A DNA stretch of 64,000 nucleotides from Lysinibacillus sp. ZYM-1 (GCF_001308875.1 NZ_KQ465116.1:62001-126000); one strand, 5' to 3'; positions 19,724 to 31,056 are shown, counted from the first letter of the stretch. The notes: a model not told the origin generated them from the letters alone. Made by a program: numbers and translations.

Positions 19724-21028
19724 CTATTTCACTTTAAATTGGCTTATTTCAGCTTGTAAGTCATTCGACATCGTCTGAAGCACATTTGCTGCACTTGCAA
19801 TTTCCTCATTAGAGGCAGTTTGTTGCTCAATTGATAGCGCAATATGCTGTATACCTGAAGACGTACCATTCGCAATACCTACAATTTCTTTCGTTGCATA
19901 ATCGGTTTGACTTGCCTTTTCATTTACACGCAATACAATATCCGTAACTTCCCTTGTACAATGGCTAATCTGTTGTAAATATTCTACAATATTTTTAAAA
20001 GCACCGCCTGTCTGCTCAACAGCTTCTCGCCCTTCTTCCACAAATTGCGTGCCACTATTAATAGCATAAACTGCACTTGATGTTTGGCTTAAGATATCAT
20101 CCACTAATGTTCGGATATTATCAGCAGCCTTACCAGATTCCTCTGCTAGTTTTCTTACTTCATCAGCGACAACTGCAAATCCTTTACCAGCCTCTCCTGC
20201 TCGAGCCGCCTCAATGGATGCATTCAATGCAAGCAAGTTTGTTTGATCTGTAATGCTTGTAATTAGTGCCACAATAGTACTAATCTCTTTTGATTTTTCT
20301 CCTAAAGCATTCACAACCTCTGTTGATTGATGAACAGATTCATTAATTGTATTCATTTTTTCAATCGTTTGCTCAATTAATTGTAATCCTAAATCAGCCT
20401 TTTGATTCGTTTCATTTGCTATATTTGAAACTGCTTGCACAGCAGAGGAAGCATGATCCATATCTTTGGAAATTAAATTAGCAGATTCAGATAATAAGTC
20501 CATTTGCTTCAATTGTCCTTCTGCGCTAGCGACAATTTCTCCTATAGCAACAGAAATTGTTTCAACTGTGTTACTACTTTGCTCTGTAATAGTTGTAAAT
20601 TCACTTGTATAGGCAGAAACATCTGTTGATGCTTTATTCGCCTTTTCAATGACTATGCCGATTTGCTCTAACATATGATTAAATTCAGTCGATAATTGCC
20701 CGATTTCATCTTTCAATTTATCATCAATACGTATTGTTAAATCACCATCTGCTGCTTGTGTCATTGCTTTTAACACACGTTTTACACGCTTTAAGACGAT
20801 ATACCTTGTACATAACGAAATGATTACTGTACCAATAAATAGCGAAATTAAGGTATTTATGGCAACACCAGCACTACCATCTAACGCCACTACCTTTTCG
20901 ATTTGTTGACTAATAAATTCTGAAATATGTGAGCTAATAAATAAACTGATACCAATAGCTAGTATCATTTTGAAAATTAAGCTTTTCCAAAATTTAATTT
21001 TACGTGAAACAAGTACCTCTTTATCCAT
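19724..21028 (-). CDS. Methyl-accepting chemotaxis protein
   Basis: This 434-residue receptor has TM1 at about residues 15-35 and TM2 at about 57-77, separated by only about 20 residues, so there is no external ligand domain. HAMP covers about 78-130. The cytoplasmic signalling domain has the conserved tip SITDQTNLLALNASIEAARA. The lack of an external domain suggests sensing of membrane or cytoplasmic cues, or signalling with a partner. It is a single gene inserted between prsA and yhaM relative to B. subtilis. Confidence 0.93.
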   Translation of the reverse strand: MDKEVLVSRKIKFWKSLIFKMILAIGISLFISSHISEFISQQIEKVVALDGSAGVAINTLISLFIGTVIISLCTRYIVLKRVKRVLKAMTQAADGDLTIRIDDKLKDEIGQLSTEFNHMLEQIGIVIEKANKASTDVSAYTSEFTTITEQSSNTVETISVAIGEIVASAEGQLKQMDLLSESANLISKDMDHASSAVQAVSNIANETNQKADLGLQLIEQTIEKMNTINESVHQSTEVVNALGEKSKEISTIVALITSITDQTNLLALNASIEAARAGEAGKGFAVVADEVRKLAEESGKAADNIRTLVDDILSQTSSAVYAINSGTQFVEEGREAVEQTGGAFKNIVEYLQQISHCTREVTDIVLRVNEKASQTDYATKEIVGIANGTSSGIQHIALSIEQQTASNEEIASAANVLQTMSNDLQAEISQFKVK

Positions 21029-21180
21029 TGTTTTTCCCCATTCCTATAAATTCTTCCTTTATTCTAAAATAAATACAGTATTGGTACAATGGATAGGTAC
21101 TAATATTCCACAGATACATAATTAGACTTACATAAATACACTTAAAAATAGTTATTAACGAACTAAAATTTCACAATTAT

Positions 21181-22116
21181 TTAAAAAGTAGGCTTATAAA
21201 ATGAACGGTTATCCAGTGGGAAGAGTCTCTCTGTAAATTCACCTGGTGCCGTTTTACCTAGTGCTCTTGTCAGCATATTCATCTTAGCATCGATGTTATC
21301 AATATAATGAAGAATTTCCGCTTCTTGAATCATTGGCTTTTTCGGGCTACCCCATTCTTCCTTGCCGTGGTGCGATAAAACCATATGCTGTAAAAGCATC
21401 ACTTCTTCACCCTCAATTTCTAGTTCACTAGCAATTTTAGCGATTTCATTCACCATAATCGTAATATGTCCTAATAAATTGCCCTCCACTGTATACATCG
21501 TGGCAACTGGACCAGACAGCTCCACAACCTTTCCAATATCGTGCAAAATAATACCTGCATATAACAAATCACGATTAAGAGTTGGATATAAATCGGCAAT
21601 GGCCTTACCTAGTTTTAACATGGACACCATATGATCTAATAAGCCAGAAGCATAATCGTGATGATTTTTAGTGGCCGCTGGAAAAACTAAAATGGCGTCC
21701 TGATGTTTTTTAATTGCCGCTCTCGTAATACGAGAAATACTTGGATTTTTAATATCAAAGAAAAATTGATTCAATTCTTCATATAATTGTTCCTTTGGTG
21801 TTTCAGAGGAGGGCACTAAATCATGAATGGCAATTCCTTCTTCTGGCTTTGCCACACGAATTGCTTTGATACGCAATTGATTTTTTCCTCTGTAGTCATG
21901 AATTTCTCCACCGACACGCACAATGGCTTCAGCATGATACATCTTTTCATGATCTTCATTTGTGTCCCAGAGCTTTGCCTCAATATCTCCACTTTTATCT
22001 TGTAATATTAGCGACATAAATGGCTTTCCAACAGTAGTAACTCCTTTTGTCGCTTGTTTAATTAATAAGTATTGATCAACTGATTCTCCAACTTGGAGCG
22101 TTGTAATTCCTTTCAT
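21181..22116 (-). CDS. yhaM: 3'-5' exoribonuclease YhaM
   Basis: This 311-residue protein has an N-terminal OB-fold nucleic-acid-binding domain (about residues 10-95) and an HD phosphohydrolase domain with His192-Asp193 in LHDIGK and [10 protein letters not shown] near residue 248. YhaM degrades RNA, and can act on DNA, from 3' ends with Mn or Co. Its ATG overlaps the yhaN stop (ATGA). It is the last gene of yhaO-yhaN-yhaM. Confidence 0.95.
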   Translation of the reverse strand: MKGITTLQVGESVDQYLLIKQATKGVTTVGKPFMSLILQDKSGDIEAKLWDTNEDHEKMYHAEAIVRVGGEIHDYRGKNQLRIKAIRVAKPEEGIAIHDLVPSSETPKEQLYEELNQFFFDIKNPSISRITRAAIKKHQDAILVFPAATKNHHDYASGLLDHMVSMLKLGKAIADLYPTLNRDLLYAGIILHDIGKVVELSGPVATMYTVEGNLLGHITIMVNEIAKIASELEIEGEEVMLLQHMVLSHHGKEEWGSPKKPMIQEAEILHYIDNIDAKMNMLTRALGKTAPGEFTERLFPLDNRSFYKPTF

Positions 22117-25001
22117 GTTGACGCCACTCCCCTTTCATTTGCTAGTGCTCCTACATCAATAATTTTCTCTTTTGGCCAATGTTTGAGCATTGCGTCATGG
22201 CAAGTAAAATACAAAATTTGATGTTCATATCCTACTTCTTTCATTAATTGTACCATTTTGTCTGTACGGTTTCGATCAAAATGGACAAATGGATCGTCCA
22301 TAATGATTGGGAATGGCGCTGAGGTCGTCAACGTTTGCGCAAGCGCCATACGCAATGCAATGTAGGCCTGCTCCTTAGTTGCCTGCGATAATTCAACCAT
22401 TTGATAACGGAATCCAGCCACATCTTGCGCAACAAAGTAGCCTTCGTCATGAATCACCAGTTGATCGTATCTTCCTCCTGTTAGTAAACGAAATATTGCA
22501 TTGACCTTCAATAAAACATGAGGTAATTTTTCTTCTCGAAGACGAAATAATGTTTCATGAATGGCAGTAGCCACAGCTTTTTTCGTTGCCCAGTGCTCAA
22601 TAAGCTGTTGCAACTCTGATTTTTCCTGTTCAAACTGTTGCAACAATTTTCCATATTTCTCATCATTTAATAACTGTTCTTTTTCAATCTGCAGTGCAGC
22701 ACGTTGTTCAAGACATCGGTCAATCTCCAACTGCAAAGAATCTTGCTCTTGTTCTAAAACACGCATATCCTCTATAACAGAGTCCTCTATCAGATGCTTG
22801 TCATGAGGGAAATTAAGTGAAGCTAATTGAGCCTGGACAGTTTGAAGCTCAGTCGTAATTTTTCTCTGTTGCTCAAATTGCTCATACCTCTCATAATACG
22901 CTTGCTCGTTTTGTACCTGCGCTTCGTTCAATAGCTGTGTCATCTCAGTGGTATAACGATCCATCCTTGTTTGTCCACCTTGTAGGTTCCTCTCGATATC
23001 AGCTAGCTGATCTTTTGTTTGCTGTACTCGCTGTTGTTGTTGTTGGGCTTCAAGGTAGGCTGTGCGTAGATACACATATATTTCATGTTCATTAAAAGTT
23101 CCATCTAGCACCTGTTGAAGCTGTTCATAGAGACTTTTCTTTTCATCCTGAGTTTCTTGCAAAAGGCTACTATTACCCTTCCTTTTAACTGCCAGCTCTT
23201 GCACACCCCGTATACGCATAAATAATTCTGGCATTAACGTTCTGGCTATTGTGCCCTGTAATCGATAGCGCTTTAAATAATGCTGCAATGACTGCGAAGC
23301 TTCCTCACTTTCCAATTCTGCTTGTTGAATTTTATATTCAAGTTTGGTGTATTGCTGCTCCTTTTCACTTTGCTGTTCATTGACATGTAACCAACGATCT
23401 TCCAGTCTTTCCTTCTTTAAGAATATAGATTGTACAGTCGTTTCCTCTTGTTCTAACTGTCGGAAGAGGTGACTTTGTTCTTTATTCGGCGTCTCGGTTG
23501 CTTGTCTAACAAATCTCATCAACAATATTGTTAACATTGTTAAAACAGCGCCAATAACGGCCACTGCCACATTTTTTTGGAATATACCATAAGCAAATGA
23601 CAATAAACCAATAAATAACACCATCCAGAAAAAAATATCGGGCTGCTTTTGTTTAGTACGTTGGGATTTGGCAGCACGCAATTGCTCAAGCCTTCGTTTT
23701 TGTTGAGGCCACTGTGCTAAAATATGTTCTTCTTCCTTTGTTAATGACTCGCGCTTTAGCCTTTGCTTCTGTTGCGTGATGGCATCTAACTCATGATGGA
23801 CTTGCTCTAATGAACGTAAGTGAAACTTTAGCTCCTCTTCCGCATCCTCTAGCTTTTTTAATTGATGTTGAAATTGTTGTTCCTGCTGTAAGGATACTGT
23901 TTCCCCGAGAAGAATCTCCTGTGCCTCTTTCTCTTGTACACCTAATAAACGAAACTGCGCATCAATTTCTTGCTCTAGCATAAAGAGATCGTCTCGTAAG
24001 TTTTGCTCTTTCACCGTCAACTGATGCCATATTGCCTCTTTTTGCATGAGACGGCCCATTTCGTTTACCGTTTGCTCATCTACTGTTGCAAGCACTTTGT
24101 TTTGTAAAGATTGATATTGTTCTTTTAATTGCATCAGCTGTTGACTTTCGTGTAAAAGACGGTCCTTTAATTGTTCATAACGTCTTAAGCCTTCTGGAGG
24201 AAACTGAACATGCTGATAGTTAACCAATGTCTGTTGCAAAGTCTGTTGTTGCTTGATAAGAGGTAATGCCTGTTTTTGAACAGTTAGCTGTAGCCACTGT
24301 TGTTGTTGCAATTTTTGAATGGCATACAAGTTCTCAAGGTTTTGCTCAAGAAGTTGCAATTGCTGTAACTTATCCTCAAATGTTTGGATTTTTCCTTGTT
24401 CCAGTTTAATCGTTCGTTCCAGTTGCTTTAACTGCTCAATTTTTTGATTAATCACTGGAACTTTACCTGTTTTTTTAAATAACTCGTTCGCCTCTTTATC
24501 CATTTTCTTTTCAAGAGCGGATAAGTGCTGGATGCCTGTTGTACCAGAAGCAAGAAGAAGATGTGTTAACTCCTCCTCAGACATTTTTTCAATGCCTTGA
24601 AGCTCATGCAATGAAAAAGAAAAAATGGATTCAAAGGAGGCTCTAGAATAGCCATATAATAGCTTTGCTAGCAGCTCATCCTGTCCCGTTGTGCCATCCT
24701 CAAGATAAACAGTGACATCACCTGCAGCTTTGCCCTTCACACGTTCAATGATGCATTGACCATGAATGGGATGCAATAATGTCAGTTGGCCGCCAAATTT
24801 CGTCGAAGCTTTGGGTTCATATTTGCGCTGTGTCTGCTGCCTTGTTGGAAAGCCAAATAACATTTGTAAAATAAATTGCTGAATTGTTGTTTTTCCTGCC
24901 TCATTTAATCCATAAAAAATAGTAACGCCTTCATTTAAGGAAATTGTCAGGTTTTCATGCTTACCAAAGCCATAAATTTGTATTTTTTTGATTGTCAGCA
25001 T
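22113..25001 (-). CDS. yhaN: SMC/Rad50-like ATPase YhaN (SbcC-type partner of YhaO)
   Basis: Protein of about 962 residues. The N-terminal Walker A is [13 protein letters not shown], the C-terminal ABC signature is LSQATKEQ and Walker B is [16 protein letters not shown]. Long Gln/Glu-rich coiled coils fill the middle, and two adjacent hydrophobic helices ([18 protein letters not shown], then [15 protein letters not shown]) interrupt the coil, a known YhaN feature. ATG 25001 fits AAAGGG better than GTG 25010, which overlaps the yhaO stop. With YhaO it resembles SbcDC (Mre11-Rad50) nucleases in DNA repair. Confidence 0.93.
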   Translation of the reverse strand: MLTIKKIQIYGFGKHENLTISLNEGVTIFYGLNEAGKTTIQQFILQMLFGFPTRQQTQRKYEPKASTKFGGQLTLLHPIHGQCIIERVKGKAAGDVTVYLEDGTTGQDELLAKLLYGYSRASFESIFSFSLHELQGIEKMSEEELTHLLLASGTTGIQHLSALEKKMDKEANELFKKTGKVPVINQKIEQLKQLERTIKLEQGKIQTFEDKLQQLQLLEQNLENLYAIQKLQQQQWLQLTVQKQALPLIKQQQTLQQTLVNYQHVQFPPEGLRRYEQLKDRLLHESQQLMQLKEQYQSLQNKVLATVDEQTVNEMGRLMQKEAIWHQLTVKEQNLRDDLFMLEQEIDAQFRLLGVQEKEAQEILLGETVSLQQEQQFQHQLKKLEDAEEELKFHLRSLEQVHHELDAITQQKQRLKRESLTKEEEHILAQWPQQKRRLEQLRAAKSQRTKQKQPDIFFWMVLFIGLLSFAYGIFQKNVAVAVIGAVLTMLTILLMRFVRQATETPNKEQSHLFRQLEQEETTVQSIFLKKERLEDRWLHVNEQQSEKEQQYTKLEYKIQQAELESEEASQSLQHYLKRYRLQGTIARTLMPELFMRIRGVQELAVKRKGNSSLLQETQDEKKSLYEQLQQVLDGTFNEHEIYVYLRTAYLEAQQQQQRVQQTKDQLADIERNLQGGQTRMDRYTTEMTQLLNEAQVQNEQAYYERYEQFEQQRKITTELQTVQAQLASLNFPHDKHLIEDSVIEDMRVLEQEQDSLQLEIDRCLEQRAALQIEKEQLLNDEKYGKLLQQFEQEKSELQQLIEHWATKKAVATAIHETLFRLREEKLPHVLLKVNAIFRLLTGGRYDQLVIHDEGYFVAQDVAGFRYQMVELSQATKEQAYIALRMALAQTLTTSAPFPIIMDDPFVHFDRNRTDKMVQLMKEVGYEHQILYFTCHDAMLKHWPKEKIIDVGALANERGVAST

Positions 25002-25006
25002 GTGCT

Positions 25007-26221
25007 TCACGCCCTTTGAATTTCTTCTGCCAATAGTGCCTGTGCACTGTGCGTTAGATTTTTCATGTCCTTTTCGGTTAAAGGTTCTATCAGCCTAGCG
25101 CCTCCAGCATACTGGTACAAGTCTTTTAGTATATCCTTCCAATCATTACTGTCCCATTGCTCCATTAAACTCACAACGGATTGCGTAGAAGCAGAATGTT
25201 CATAGTAAATTGAAGACTTTTGCAACACCATTTTTTGTACCCAACACATTGGCTCTAGACCCTCTTCCGCCTCTCGAATGGTCTCCAACCAAGCATCCAC
25301 CGTTGCATGTTCAAACAAGGCTTCCGTTTGTTCATCAATATTTTTTAAATGTAGCTCAACTACTGATGCTCCCAAAGTAGTCCGATTGGCCGCGATTGCT
25401 TCTTCGCATCTTTTGAGTAATTCATTAGCATGTACCACATCCGTACAATCTACCTCTATCGTGCTATAAACAATGGCGGAGGTAGGGATAAAATCAAGTT
25501 CACAAGCTGCTTGGGATAAAGTCACATCATAGAAACCTTTTATTCCTTGTTCTTTACGATGACGACTTTGAATATTGCCTGGATAAACTATAGGAGGGTT
25601 TTGATGTAAGAGCTGTCGTTTATGAATATGTCCTAAAGCCCAATAATGATAGTTCTTTTCAAGCAGCTGCTGTTTTGTGAATGGAGCATACAAAGCATGT
25701 GAAGTATCGCTGGCCTCACTGCCGTGCAACATACCAATATGAATGGCATGAGGATCCTGAGCAATTGGATACGTTTCAATAACCGATTTCTTCAAATGGC
25801 GTTCACTATAGCTGAAACCGTATATACGGACCTGTTGACCGCGGATTTTTAACTGGACAACACTTGTCTCACTGGGCAATTCATAGACATTACTTGGTAA
25901 AGCAAAGCGTGTCCAAGTTCCCTTTAAATGATCATGGTTTCCATAGCTAATAATCACAGGAATATTGTGTTGAAAAAGCTTCTCCATTGCATCTTGAAAT
26001 CTTCTTTGGGCTTGTAAACTGCGATTCTCCCCGTCATAAATATCTCCAACAATCAATAAAAAGTCAGGTTGCTCCTGAATCGCCCTCTGAATAATTTTAT
26101 CGAAAGCATCAAAGGTACTTGATCGAATTTCCTTCAAAATGTGTTCAGGTAAGCCAAATAAGCCCTTAAATGGACTATCTAAATGTAAATCTGCCATATG
26201 AAAAAAACGAATTGCTGACAT
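25007..26221 (-). CDS. yhaO: SbcD/Mre11-like exonuclease YhaO
   Basis: This 404-residue calcineurin-type phosphoesterase has metal motifs DLHLDSPF, GDIYDG, GNHDH, and GHIHKR. It is the nuclease partner of YhaN. GAGGTGATTGG precedes the ATG. It is the first gene of the operon. A perfect 20-bp palindrome lies 35 bp upstream of the start and probably controls the whole operon. Confidence 0.95.
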   Translation of the reverse strand: MSAIRFFHMADLHLDSPFKGLFGLPEHILKEIRSSTFDAFDKIIQRAIQEQPDFLLIVGDIYDGENRSLQAQRRFQDAMEKLFQHNIPVIISYGNHDHLKGTWTRFALPSNVYELPSETSVVQLKIRGQQVRIYGFSYSERHLKKSVIETYPIAQDPHAIHIGMLHGSEASDTSHALYAPFTKQQLLEKNYHYWALGHIHKRQLLHQNPPIVYPGNIQSRHRKEQGIKGFYDVTLSQAACELDFIPTSAIVYSTIEVDCTDVVHANELLKRCEEAIAANRTTLGASVVELHLKNIDEQTEALFEHATVDAWLETIREAEEGLEPMCWVQKMVLQKSSIYYEHSASTQSVVSLMEQWDSNDWKDILKDLYQYAGGARLIEPLTEKDMKNLTHSAQALLAEEIQRA

Positions 26222-26255
26222 CCAATCACCTCAACTATAGATAATTCCCACCTTG

Positions 26256-26275
26256 GATAGTTACTATTAACTATC
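26256..26275. promoter_or_regulatory. Perfect 20-bp palindrome upstream of yhaO
   Basis: GATAGTTA-CTAT-TAACTATC, 8-bp perfect arms, 35-54 bp upstream of the yhaO start. On the minus strand, TTGTAA and TTGATA with 17-bp spacing to its right could be a promoter whose -10 touches the palindrome. It looks like a dimeric repressor operator (MarR-type spacing), factor unknown. It does not resemble a LexA box. Confidence 0.6.
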
Positions 26276-26486
26276 AACCAAAGCAGTAATATGATTACAA
26301 AACCGAATATTTGTTCTATTTTATCATACTTCACGATTTAAGAAAAATGGTATAACTGAAAAAATGCGTCGACTTACTTTTTCCACAATTTTCGTAATTT
26401 ATCAAAAAGTTTACTAGTTTTACCGTGAAGTTTATAAATCTTCTATGTATAATAGATATATATTTAAGTAAAAGGGTGGGGTTTGT

Positions 26487-26672
26487 ATGGAGAATTATCG
26501 TTTTACAGCTTTCGAAAAAACAGGGGAAACATTGTTTGATGAAACATGGACATTTGAAAATGATGAGACTGCTAAATTAAATGGTCAACAACAAATTGAA
26601 GAAAAAGGTGTTGCCAACAAAACTCATCGTCTTGTAAACGCATCAGGTAAATTAATTTTATTCCATGTTTAA
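26487..26672 (+). CDS. yhzD: YhzD-like small protein
   Basis: 61-residue soluble protein (MENYRFTAFEKTGETL ... THRLVNASGKLILFHV). The pattern of an N-terminal strand, an EEKG turn and the terminal SGKLxLFH resembles the YhzD family of bacilli, which has no known function. AAAGGGTGGGG precedes the ATG. It is divergent from yhaO. Confidence 0.72.
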   Translation: MENYRFTAFEKTGETLFDETWTFENDETAKLNGQQQIEEKGVANKTHRLVNASGKLILFHV

Positions 26673-26678
26673 TAATTT

Positions 26679-26713
26679 GGAAAAGGCACGTAGGAAATCT
26701 ACGTGCCTTTTCC
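26679..26713. terminator. Bidirectional terminator between yhzD and the enoyl-CoA hydratase gene
   Basis: Perfect 15-bp stem GGAAAAGGCACGTAG/CTACGTGCCTTTTCC with a 5-nt loop, between convergent genes. Confidence 0.92.
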
Positions 26714-26718
26714 TATTT

Positions 26719-27501
26719 TCATTTCCCTTCAAAGACAGGTGTTCTTTTCTCTACAAATGCATGAATACCCTCTAAATGATCTGTCGTTTTACGCATAGCT
26801 GATTGCCCTTCCGCTTCCATTACAAGGATATTTTCGAGTTGCGATAAATTTTGAGCATGTAGAATTTTTTTTGTCGTAATCATAGAAGAAATTGGTGAAG
26901 CAAGCATTTTACCAACAAGCTGATCTACCATTGCAAATACGGTGCCTTCCGGTGCAATATAATCAATTAACCCCGTATCTAATGCTTCTTTTGCTGTAAG
27001 AACCTTCCCTTCCCAAATCATTTGTTTAGCTTTAACAGTTCCTACACGCTCCTTCATAAAGAAGTGACCGCCCCCATCCGGAACCAGCCCTATTCCTATG
27101 AAATTCATAGCTAGCTTACTATTTTCACATGCCACAACAATATCTGCCCCTAGTGTTAAACTAAAACCAAGACCTGCAGATGCACCATGAACTGCCGCAA
27201 TTACAATCATTGGTAGCTGATAATATGCTTTAACAATGCGTGTAAGATAAACCATCGCCTCATCAATATTTAGAGGCTTGTTTGTATCGAGCATCGCTTT
27301 AATATCGCCTCCAGCAGAAAAGACCTTCCCTTCTCCACGGATAACTAGTACCTGTATATTTTGTTCGTGTTGCAAAGCCTCAAAGCATTCAGCGAGTTCT
27401 CGCATCATAACATCATCCATAGCATTCATTGCCTGTGGACGGTTCAACGTTAAAGTTGCACGACGATCTAACATTTCTAAAGTAATCGTTGAAAATTCCA
27501 T
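26719..27501 (-). CDS. Enoyl-CoA hydratase/isomerase family protein
   Basis: 260-residue crotonase-fold protein with RPQAMNAMD near the N-terminus, oxyanion-hole segment FSAGGDIKAM and HGASAGLGFSLTLGADIV. ATG 27501 was chosen because GGGGGT sits 8 bp upstream; the longer frame lacks a site. Glu at the second catalytic position is not clear (GLVPDGGGHFF), as in several isomerase-type members. The substrate is unknown. The B. subtilis yhaR, also crotonase-like, lies in the same neighbourhood. Confidence 0.88.
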   Translation of the reverse strand: MEFSTITLEMLDRRATLTLNRPQAMNAMDDVMMRELAECFEALQHEQNIQVLVIRGEGKVFSAGGDIKAMLDTNKPLNIDEAMVYLTRIVKAYYQLPMIVIAAVHGASAGLGFSLTLGADIVVACENSKLAMNFIGIGLVPDGGGHFFMKERVGTVKAKQMIWEGKVLTAKEALDTGLIDYIAPEGTVFAMVDQLVGKMLASPISSMITTKKILHAQNLSQLENILVMEAEGQSAMRKTTDHLEGIHAFVEKRTPVFEGK

Positions 27502-27640
27502 CTTCATTACCCCCAAATATGAATAGTCATTCACTATGTACTATTCGTGTTTTTTTAGAAAACTCCTCCTCCTCTAAGTAAATTTGCTCTTGTTATGCTA
27601 TATTAAAGGACGAATATTGTTATAAAGGTGGTTACGTATT

Positions 27641-28612
27641 TTGACACAAAAAGACTATCGTATATTACTTTATTATAAATATATTACGATTGAAGACCCT
27701 CTAGTATTTGCTGAAGAACATTTAATGTTATGCCAAGAAATCGGACTTCTTGGCCGAATTTTAGTTGGTCATGAAGGTATTAATGGAACTGTTTCGGGGA
27801 CTATTGAACAAACAGATGCTTACATGAATTATATGAAGGCGGACCCTCGATTTAGCGATATCATGTGGAAGATTGATGAAGCTGAAGGACACGCATTCAA
27901 AAAAATGCATGTTCGCCCTCGCCGCGAAATCGTCCACTTAGGTTTAGAAAATGATATCAATCCTTTAGAAATAACAGGAGAGTATTTATCTCCTAAAGAA
28001 TTTATGGAACAAATGCAAGAAGAGAATACAATTATTATCGATGCACGTAATGACTATGAATATGATCTTGGTCATTTTAGAGGCGCAGTTCGCCCTGATA
28101 TTGAAAATTTCCGTGACTTGCCAGCTTGGATGGAATCAAATAAAGCAGAATTCGCTGATAAAAAGATTTTAACTTACTGTACAGGTGGAATTCGCTGTGA
28201 AAAATTCTCTGGATGGTTAAAACGTGAGGGCTATGGAAAAAGCGTTGGTCAATTACATGGTGGAATTGCCACATATGCAAAAGATCCTGAAGTAAAAGGT
28301 CAACTCTGGGATGGGCAAATGTTTGTTTTTGATCATCGTCGTAGTGTGCCGATCAATCAAGTGGAGCATGTTGTTATTGGGGAAGATTATTTCACAGGCG
28401 AACCATCTGAACGTTATACGAACTGCGCTAACCCAGAATGCCATAAATTAATGCTATGTGAAGAAAAGCACGAAGCATTTTATATGCGTAGCTGCTCTGA
28501 TGAATGCCGTCGTGCCAAACATAACTTCTTCGTTGAGGAGCATGGCTGGACTACAGAGCAAGTAGAAGAGCAAATCGTTAAAATTGCTGATGTTCAAAAC
28601 GTGAATAGATAA
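27641..28612 (+). CDS. trhO: tRNA uridine-34 hydroxylase TrhO (rhodanese-domain)
   Basis: This 323-residue protein has an N-terminal acylphosphatase-like domain with [11 protein letters not shown], a rhodanese domain with active Cys180 in [11 protein letters not shown], and a Cys-rich C-terminus ([19 protein letters not shown]) that may bind zinc. TrhO (YceA) makes 5-hydroxyuridine at tRNA position 34 using oxygen. TTG start with AAGGTGG upstream. Confidence 0.92.
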   Translation: MTQKDYRILLYYKYITIEDPLVFAEEHLMLCQEIGLLGRILVGHEGINGTVSGTIEQTDAYMNYMKADPRFSDIMWKIDEAEGHAFKKMHVRPRREIVHLGLENDINPLEITGEYLSPKEFMEQMQEENTIIIDARNDYEYDLGHFRGAVRPDIENFRDLPAWMESNKAEFADKKILTYCTGGIRCEKFSGWLKREGYGKSVGQLHGGIATYAKDPEVKGQLWDGQMFVFDHRRSVPINQVEHVVIGEDYFTGEPSERYTNCANPECHKLMLCEEKHEAFYMRSCSDECRRAKHNFFVEEHGWTTEQVEEQIVKIADVQNVNR

Positions 28613-28664
28613 TGCTATTTTGATCAATTACTTGGCAAACACTAAACATTTTCGATCTATCAAA

Positions 28665-28697
28665 AAGAGCATCGTTCATTGCGATGCTCTTCCTTTT
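28665..28697. terminator. Bidirectional terminator after trhO
   Basis: 10-bp stem AAGAGCATCG/CGATGCTCTT, followed by CCTTTTT rightward and TTTTTGAT leftward. Confidence 0.88.
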
Positions 28698-28716
28698 TAT
28701 CAGAATATAATTGGCA

Positions 28717-30366
28717 TTACCCTTGCGCTAAGAAGCGCCCTACCTGCCTACCACTAAATAAACAGCCCCCGACAAAGGTCCCTTCTAAAGCACGGTAGCC
28801 GTGTACACCACCGCCACCGAAGCCACTTACTTCGCCAGCAGCAAATAATCCTGGTACAGGCTGGCCATCCATTCCTAACACAGCACCATCTAAATTTGTT
28901 TGTAAGCCCCCTAAGGTTTTTCTTGTTAAAATATTTAAACGTACAGCAATTAAAGGCCAATTTTTAGTATCTAAAATTTTATGTGGTTTGGCAACACGTA
29001 CCAACTTATCCCCTATATAATTTCTTGCACCGTGAATGGCGTTCACCTGTAAATCCTTAGTAAACTTATTGTCCATTTCTCGGTCCCTTGCTAAAATTTG
29101 CTCTTTAATTTTCATAAAATTAAGTAGTTCATTCCCCGCTAGTTTATTCATTCCATCTACTAGCTCTTTTAAATCATTTGCAATCACAAAATCCTCGCCA
29201 TGATTTTTAAAGGCTTGGATAGGAGCAGGTGGTCCAGGCATTATCCTTTTTAAAACATCGCCAATGCTTTTATTTGTTAAATCTGGATTTTGTTCTGAGC
29301 CAGATAGAGCAAATTCTTTCTCAATAATTTTTTCAGTTAGAATAAACCAGGAGTAATCAAAGCCTGTTTTTTGAATCGTTTCTAATGTGGTGAGCGTGTC
29401 GAATCCTGGGAAGTTAGGCGCATGAAATCGATTACCTTCTGCATCAAACCATAAGGAGGAGGGACCGGGTAAAATTCGTATTCCATGATTGGGCCAAATC
29501 GGATCCCAGTTTTTTAATCCTTCGGTGTAATGCCACATACGATCGCGATTAACAATACGTCCCCCTGCATGCTCTGTAATTTCTAGCATTCTACCATCTA
29601 CGTAAGCCGGGACACCACATATCATATTTTTAGGGGGAGTCCCTAATCGTTCTGGCCAATTTTTTCTCACTAAATCAAAATTTGCCCCAATACCACCGCT
29701 TGCCACAATAACGGCTGCAGCCTCATAAGAAAATTCTCCGACTCCTAATCTCGAACTTTTTTCACCTCGATTAATAAAGGTTTCTGCTAGCACAGTCCCA
29801 CTAATCCCCATGATATTTCCATCTTGTTGAATAAATTCATCCACACGATGTCTTGGTTTAAAATCAATAAAGCCTTCTTTTATTGCCTTCTTTACTTTAT
29901 CCACAAACGGCTTGACTATCCCTGGCCCTGTACCCCATACAATATGAAACCTCGGCACTGAATTACCGTGTCCACCAGCAAGTGAGCCACCTCTTTCTGC
30001 CCAGCCAACAACAGGAAAAAATTTAATACCCTTCGTCTTCAACCAATCGTATTTTTCACCAGCAGCAAAATCGACGTAGGCTCTTGCCCATTTATATGCC
30101 CAGGAATCTTCATCTTCTAAACGATCAAAGCCTGCTGTCCCTTGCCAATCTTGCCATGCCAGCTCCTTACTATCCTTAATACCAAGCCTTCTTTGTTCAG
30201 GAGAATTCACCAAAAATATGCCACCAAAAGACCAATATGCCTGTCCTCCCATTGAATTTTCAGGCTCTTGATCTACTAAAAGAATTTTCTTCTTTGCATC
30301 GACTAACTCACAAGCTGCCACTAAGCCTGCAAGTCCAGCACCGACTATTGCAACATCGTACTTCAT
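28717..30366 (-). CDS. FAD-binding dehydrogenase (KstD/fumarate-reductase flavoprotein type)
   Basis: 549-residue flavoprotein with N-terminal VAIVGAGLAGLVAACEL, GGQAYWSFGGIF and C-terminal GEVSGFGGGGVHGYRALEGT. These fit the FAD-binding-2 family that includes 3-ketosteroid dehydrogenase-like and fumarate reductase-like enzymes; the substrate cannot be told. There is no signal peptide. A single gene, convergent with trhO; about 350 bp of AT-rich sequence separates it from the serA promoter. Confidence 0.85.
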   Translation of the reverse strand: MKYDVAIVGAGLAGLVAACELVDAKKKILLVDQEPENSMGGQAYWSFGGIFLVNSPEQRRLGIKDSKELAWQDWQGTAGFDRLEDEDSWAYKWARAYVDFAAGEKYDWLKTKGIKFFPVVGWAERGGSLAGGHGNSVPRFHIVWGTGPGIVKPFVDKVKKAIKEGFIDFKPRHRVDEFIQQDGNIMGISGTVLAETFINRGEKSSRLGVGEFSYEAAAVIVASGGIGANFDLVRKNWPERLGTPPKNMICGVPAYVDGRMLEITEHAGGRIVNRDRMWHYTEGLKNWDPIWPNHGIRILPGPSSLWFDAEGNRFHAPNFPGFDTLTTLETIQKTGFDYSWFILTEKIIEKEFALSGSEQNPDLTNKSIGDVLKRIMPGPPAPIQAFKNHGEDFVIANDLKELVDGMNKLAGNELLNFMKIKEQILARDREMDNKFTKDLQVNAIHGARNYIGDKLVRVAKPHKILDTKNWPLIAVRLNILTRKTLGGLQTNLDGAVLGMDGQPVPGLFAAGEVSGFGGGGVHGYRALEGTFVGGCLFSGRQVGRFLAQG

Positions 30367-30721
30367 TACTACACCCCCAAATCAATCATCCTAAACTAAA
30401 ATTCTTCTCCTATAGTCTATTTACCTTCTAAAACTTAAAGTTTTGTCTAAAATGTGACAACATAAAATGTTCGCCTTCTTTTATGAGTGCAATCAAGTTC
30501 TAGCATAAATCATCTAATTAATTCCATTTAATTACCATATAATATTTCCACTATACTCTTCATGGAATCCTGATAAGATCGGACTTTTCAAATATCGTTA
30601 GCGCTTTCATTGTACATCCCATAAAGACGAACATTTATCTCAACAAATACTTAAATAGTTCGCTTTTAATTATTTATCTGACTTTCGAAGTCCATGTTTT
30701 TTTAATTTTTTTGAAAAAATG

Positions 30722-30751
30722 TTGACAAAGGTGAACAATAGGGATTATGAT
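30722..30751 (+). promoter_or_regulatory. Sigma-A promoter of the serA leader
   Basis: TTGACA at 30722-30727 and TATGAT at 30746-30751, with an 18-bp spacer (17 if read as TTATGA). Transcription would begin about 30758, just ahead of the T-box leader. The 350 bp to the left, up to the FAD enzyme start, shows no gene. Confidence 0.8.
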
Positions 30752-30756
30752 GTTAA

Positions 30757-31056
30757 CAAATTTAATCACAGAAAAATATAACGAGGGAGACATACTAGTC
30801 GTAAGAAAATCCAAAGAGAGCTGATGGTTGGTGCAAATCAGTGATTTCTACGATAATAGTTCCACTCCTAAATAGTTAAGCTGAACAATCTAAAGTAAGC
30901 TTATCCGTCCCATGCACGTTACGCATATTGCTAAGACTGCAAGAATAGTTTTTTCTAGCAGTGATTAAGGGTGGTACCGCGAACTAATGTTTTTTATAGC
31001 CTTTCGCCCCTTACAACACAATAACTGTGTTTGTAAGGCGTGAAAGGCTTTTTATA
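30757..31056 (+). promoter_or_regulatory. Serine-specific T-box leader of serA
   Basis: Transcribed leader with the canonical T-box AAGGGTGGTACCGCG at 30967-30981, Stem I with AGAGAGC and GGTTGGTGCAAATC near 30815-30837, and a terminator at 30998-31056 (AGCCTTTC/GAAAGGCT outer stem, then CTTAC/GTAAG and AACACA/TGTGTT) followed by TTTTTAT. The predicted specifier is TCC (30861-30863), a Ser codon followed by A, matching the downstream gene. Uncharged tRNA-Ser would stabilise the antiterminator and turn on serA. Confidence 0.92.
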
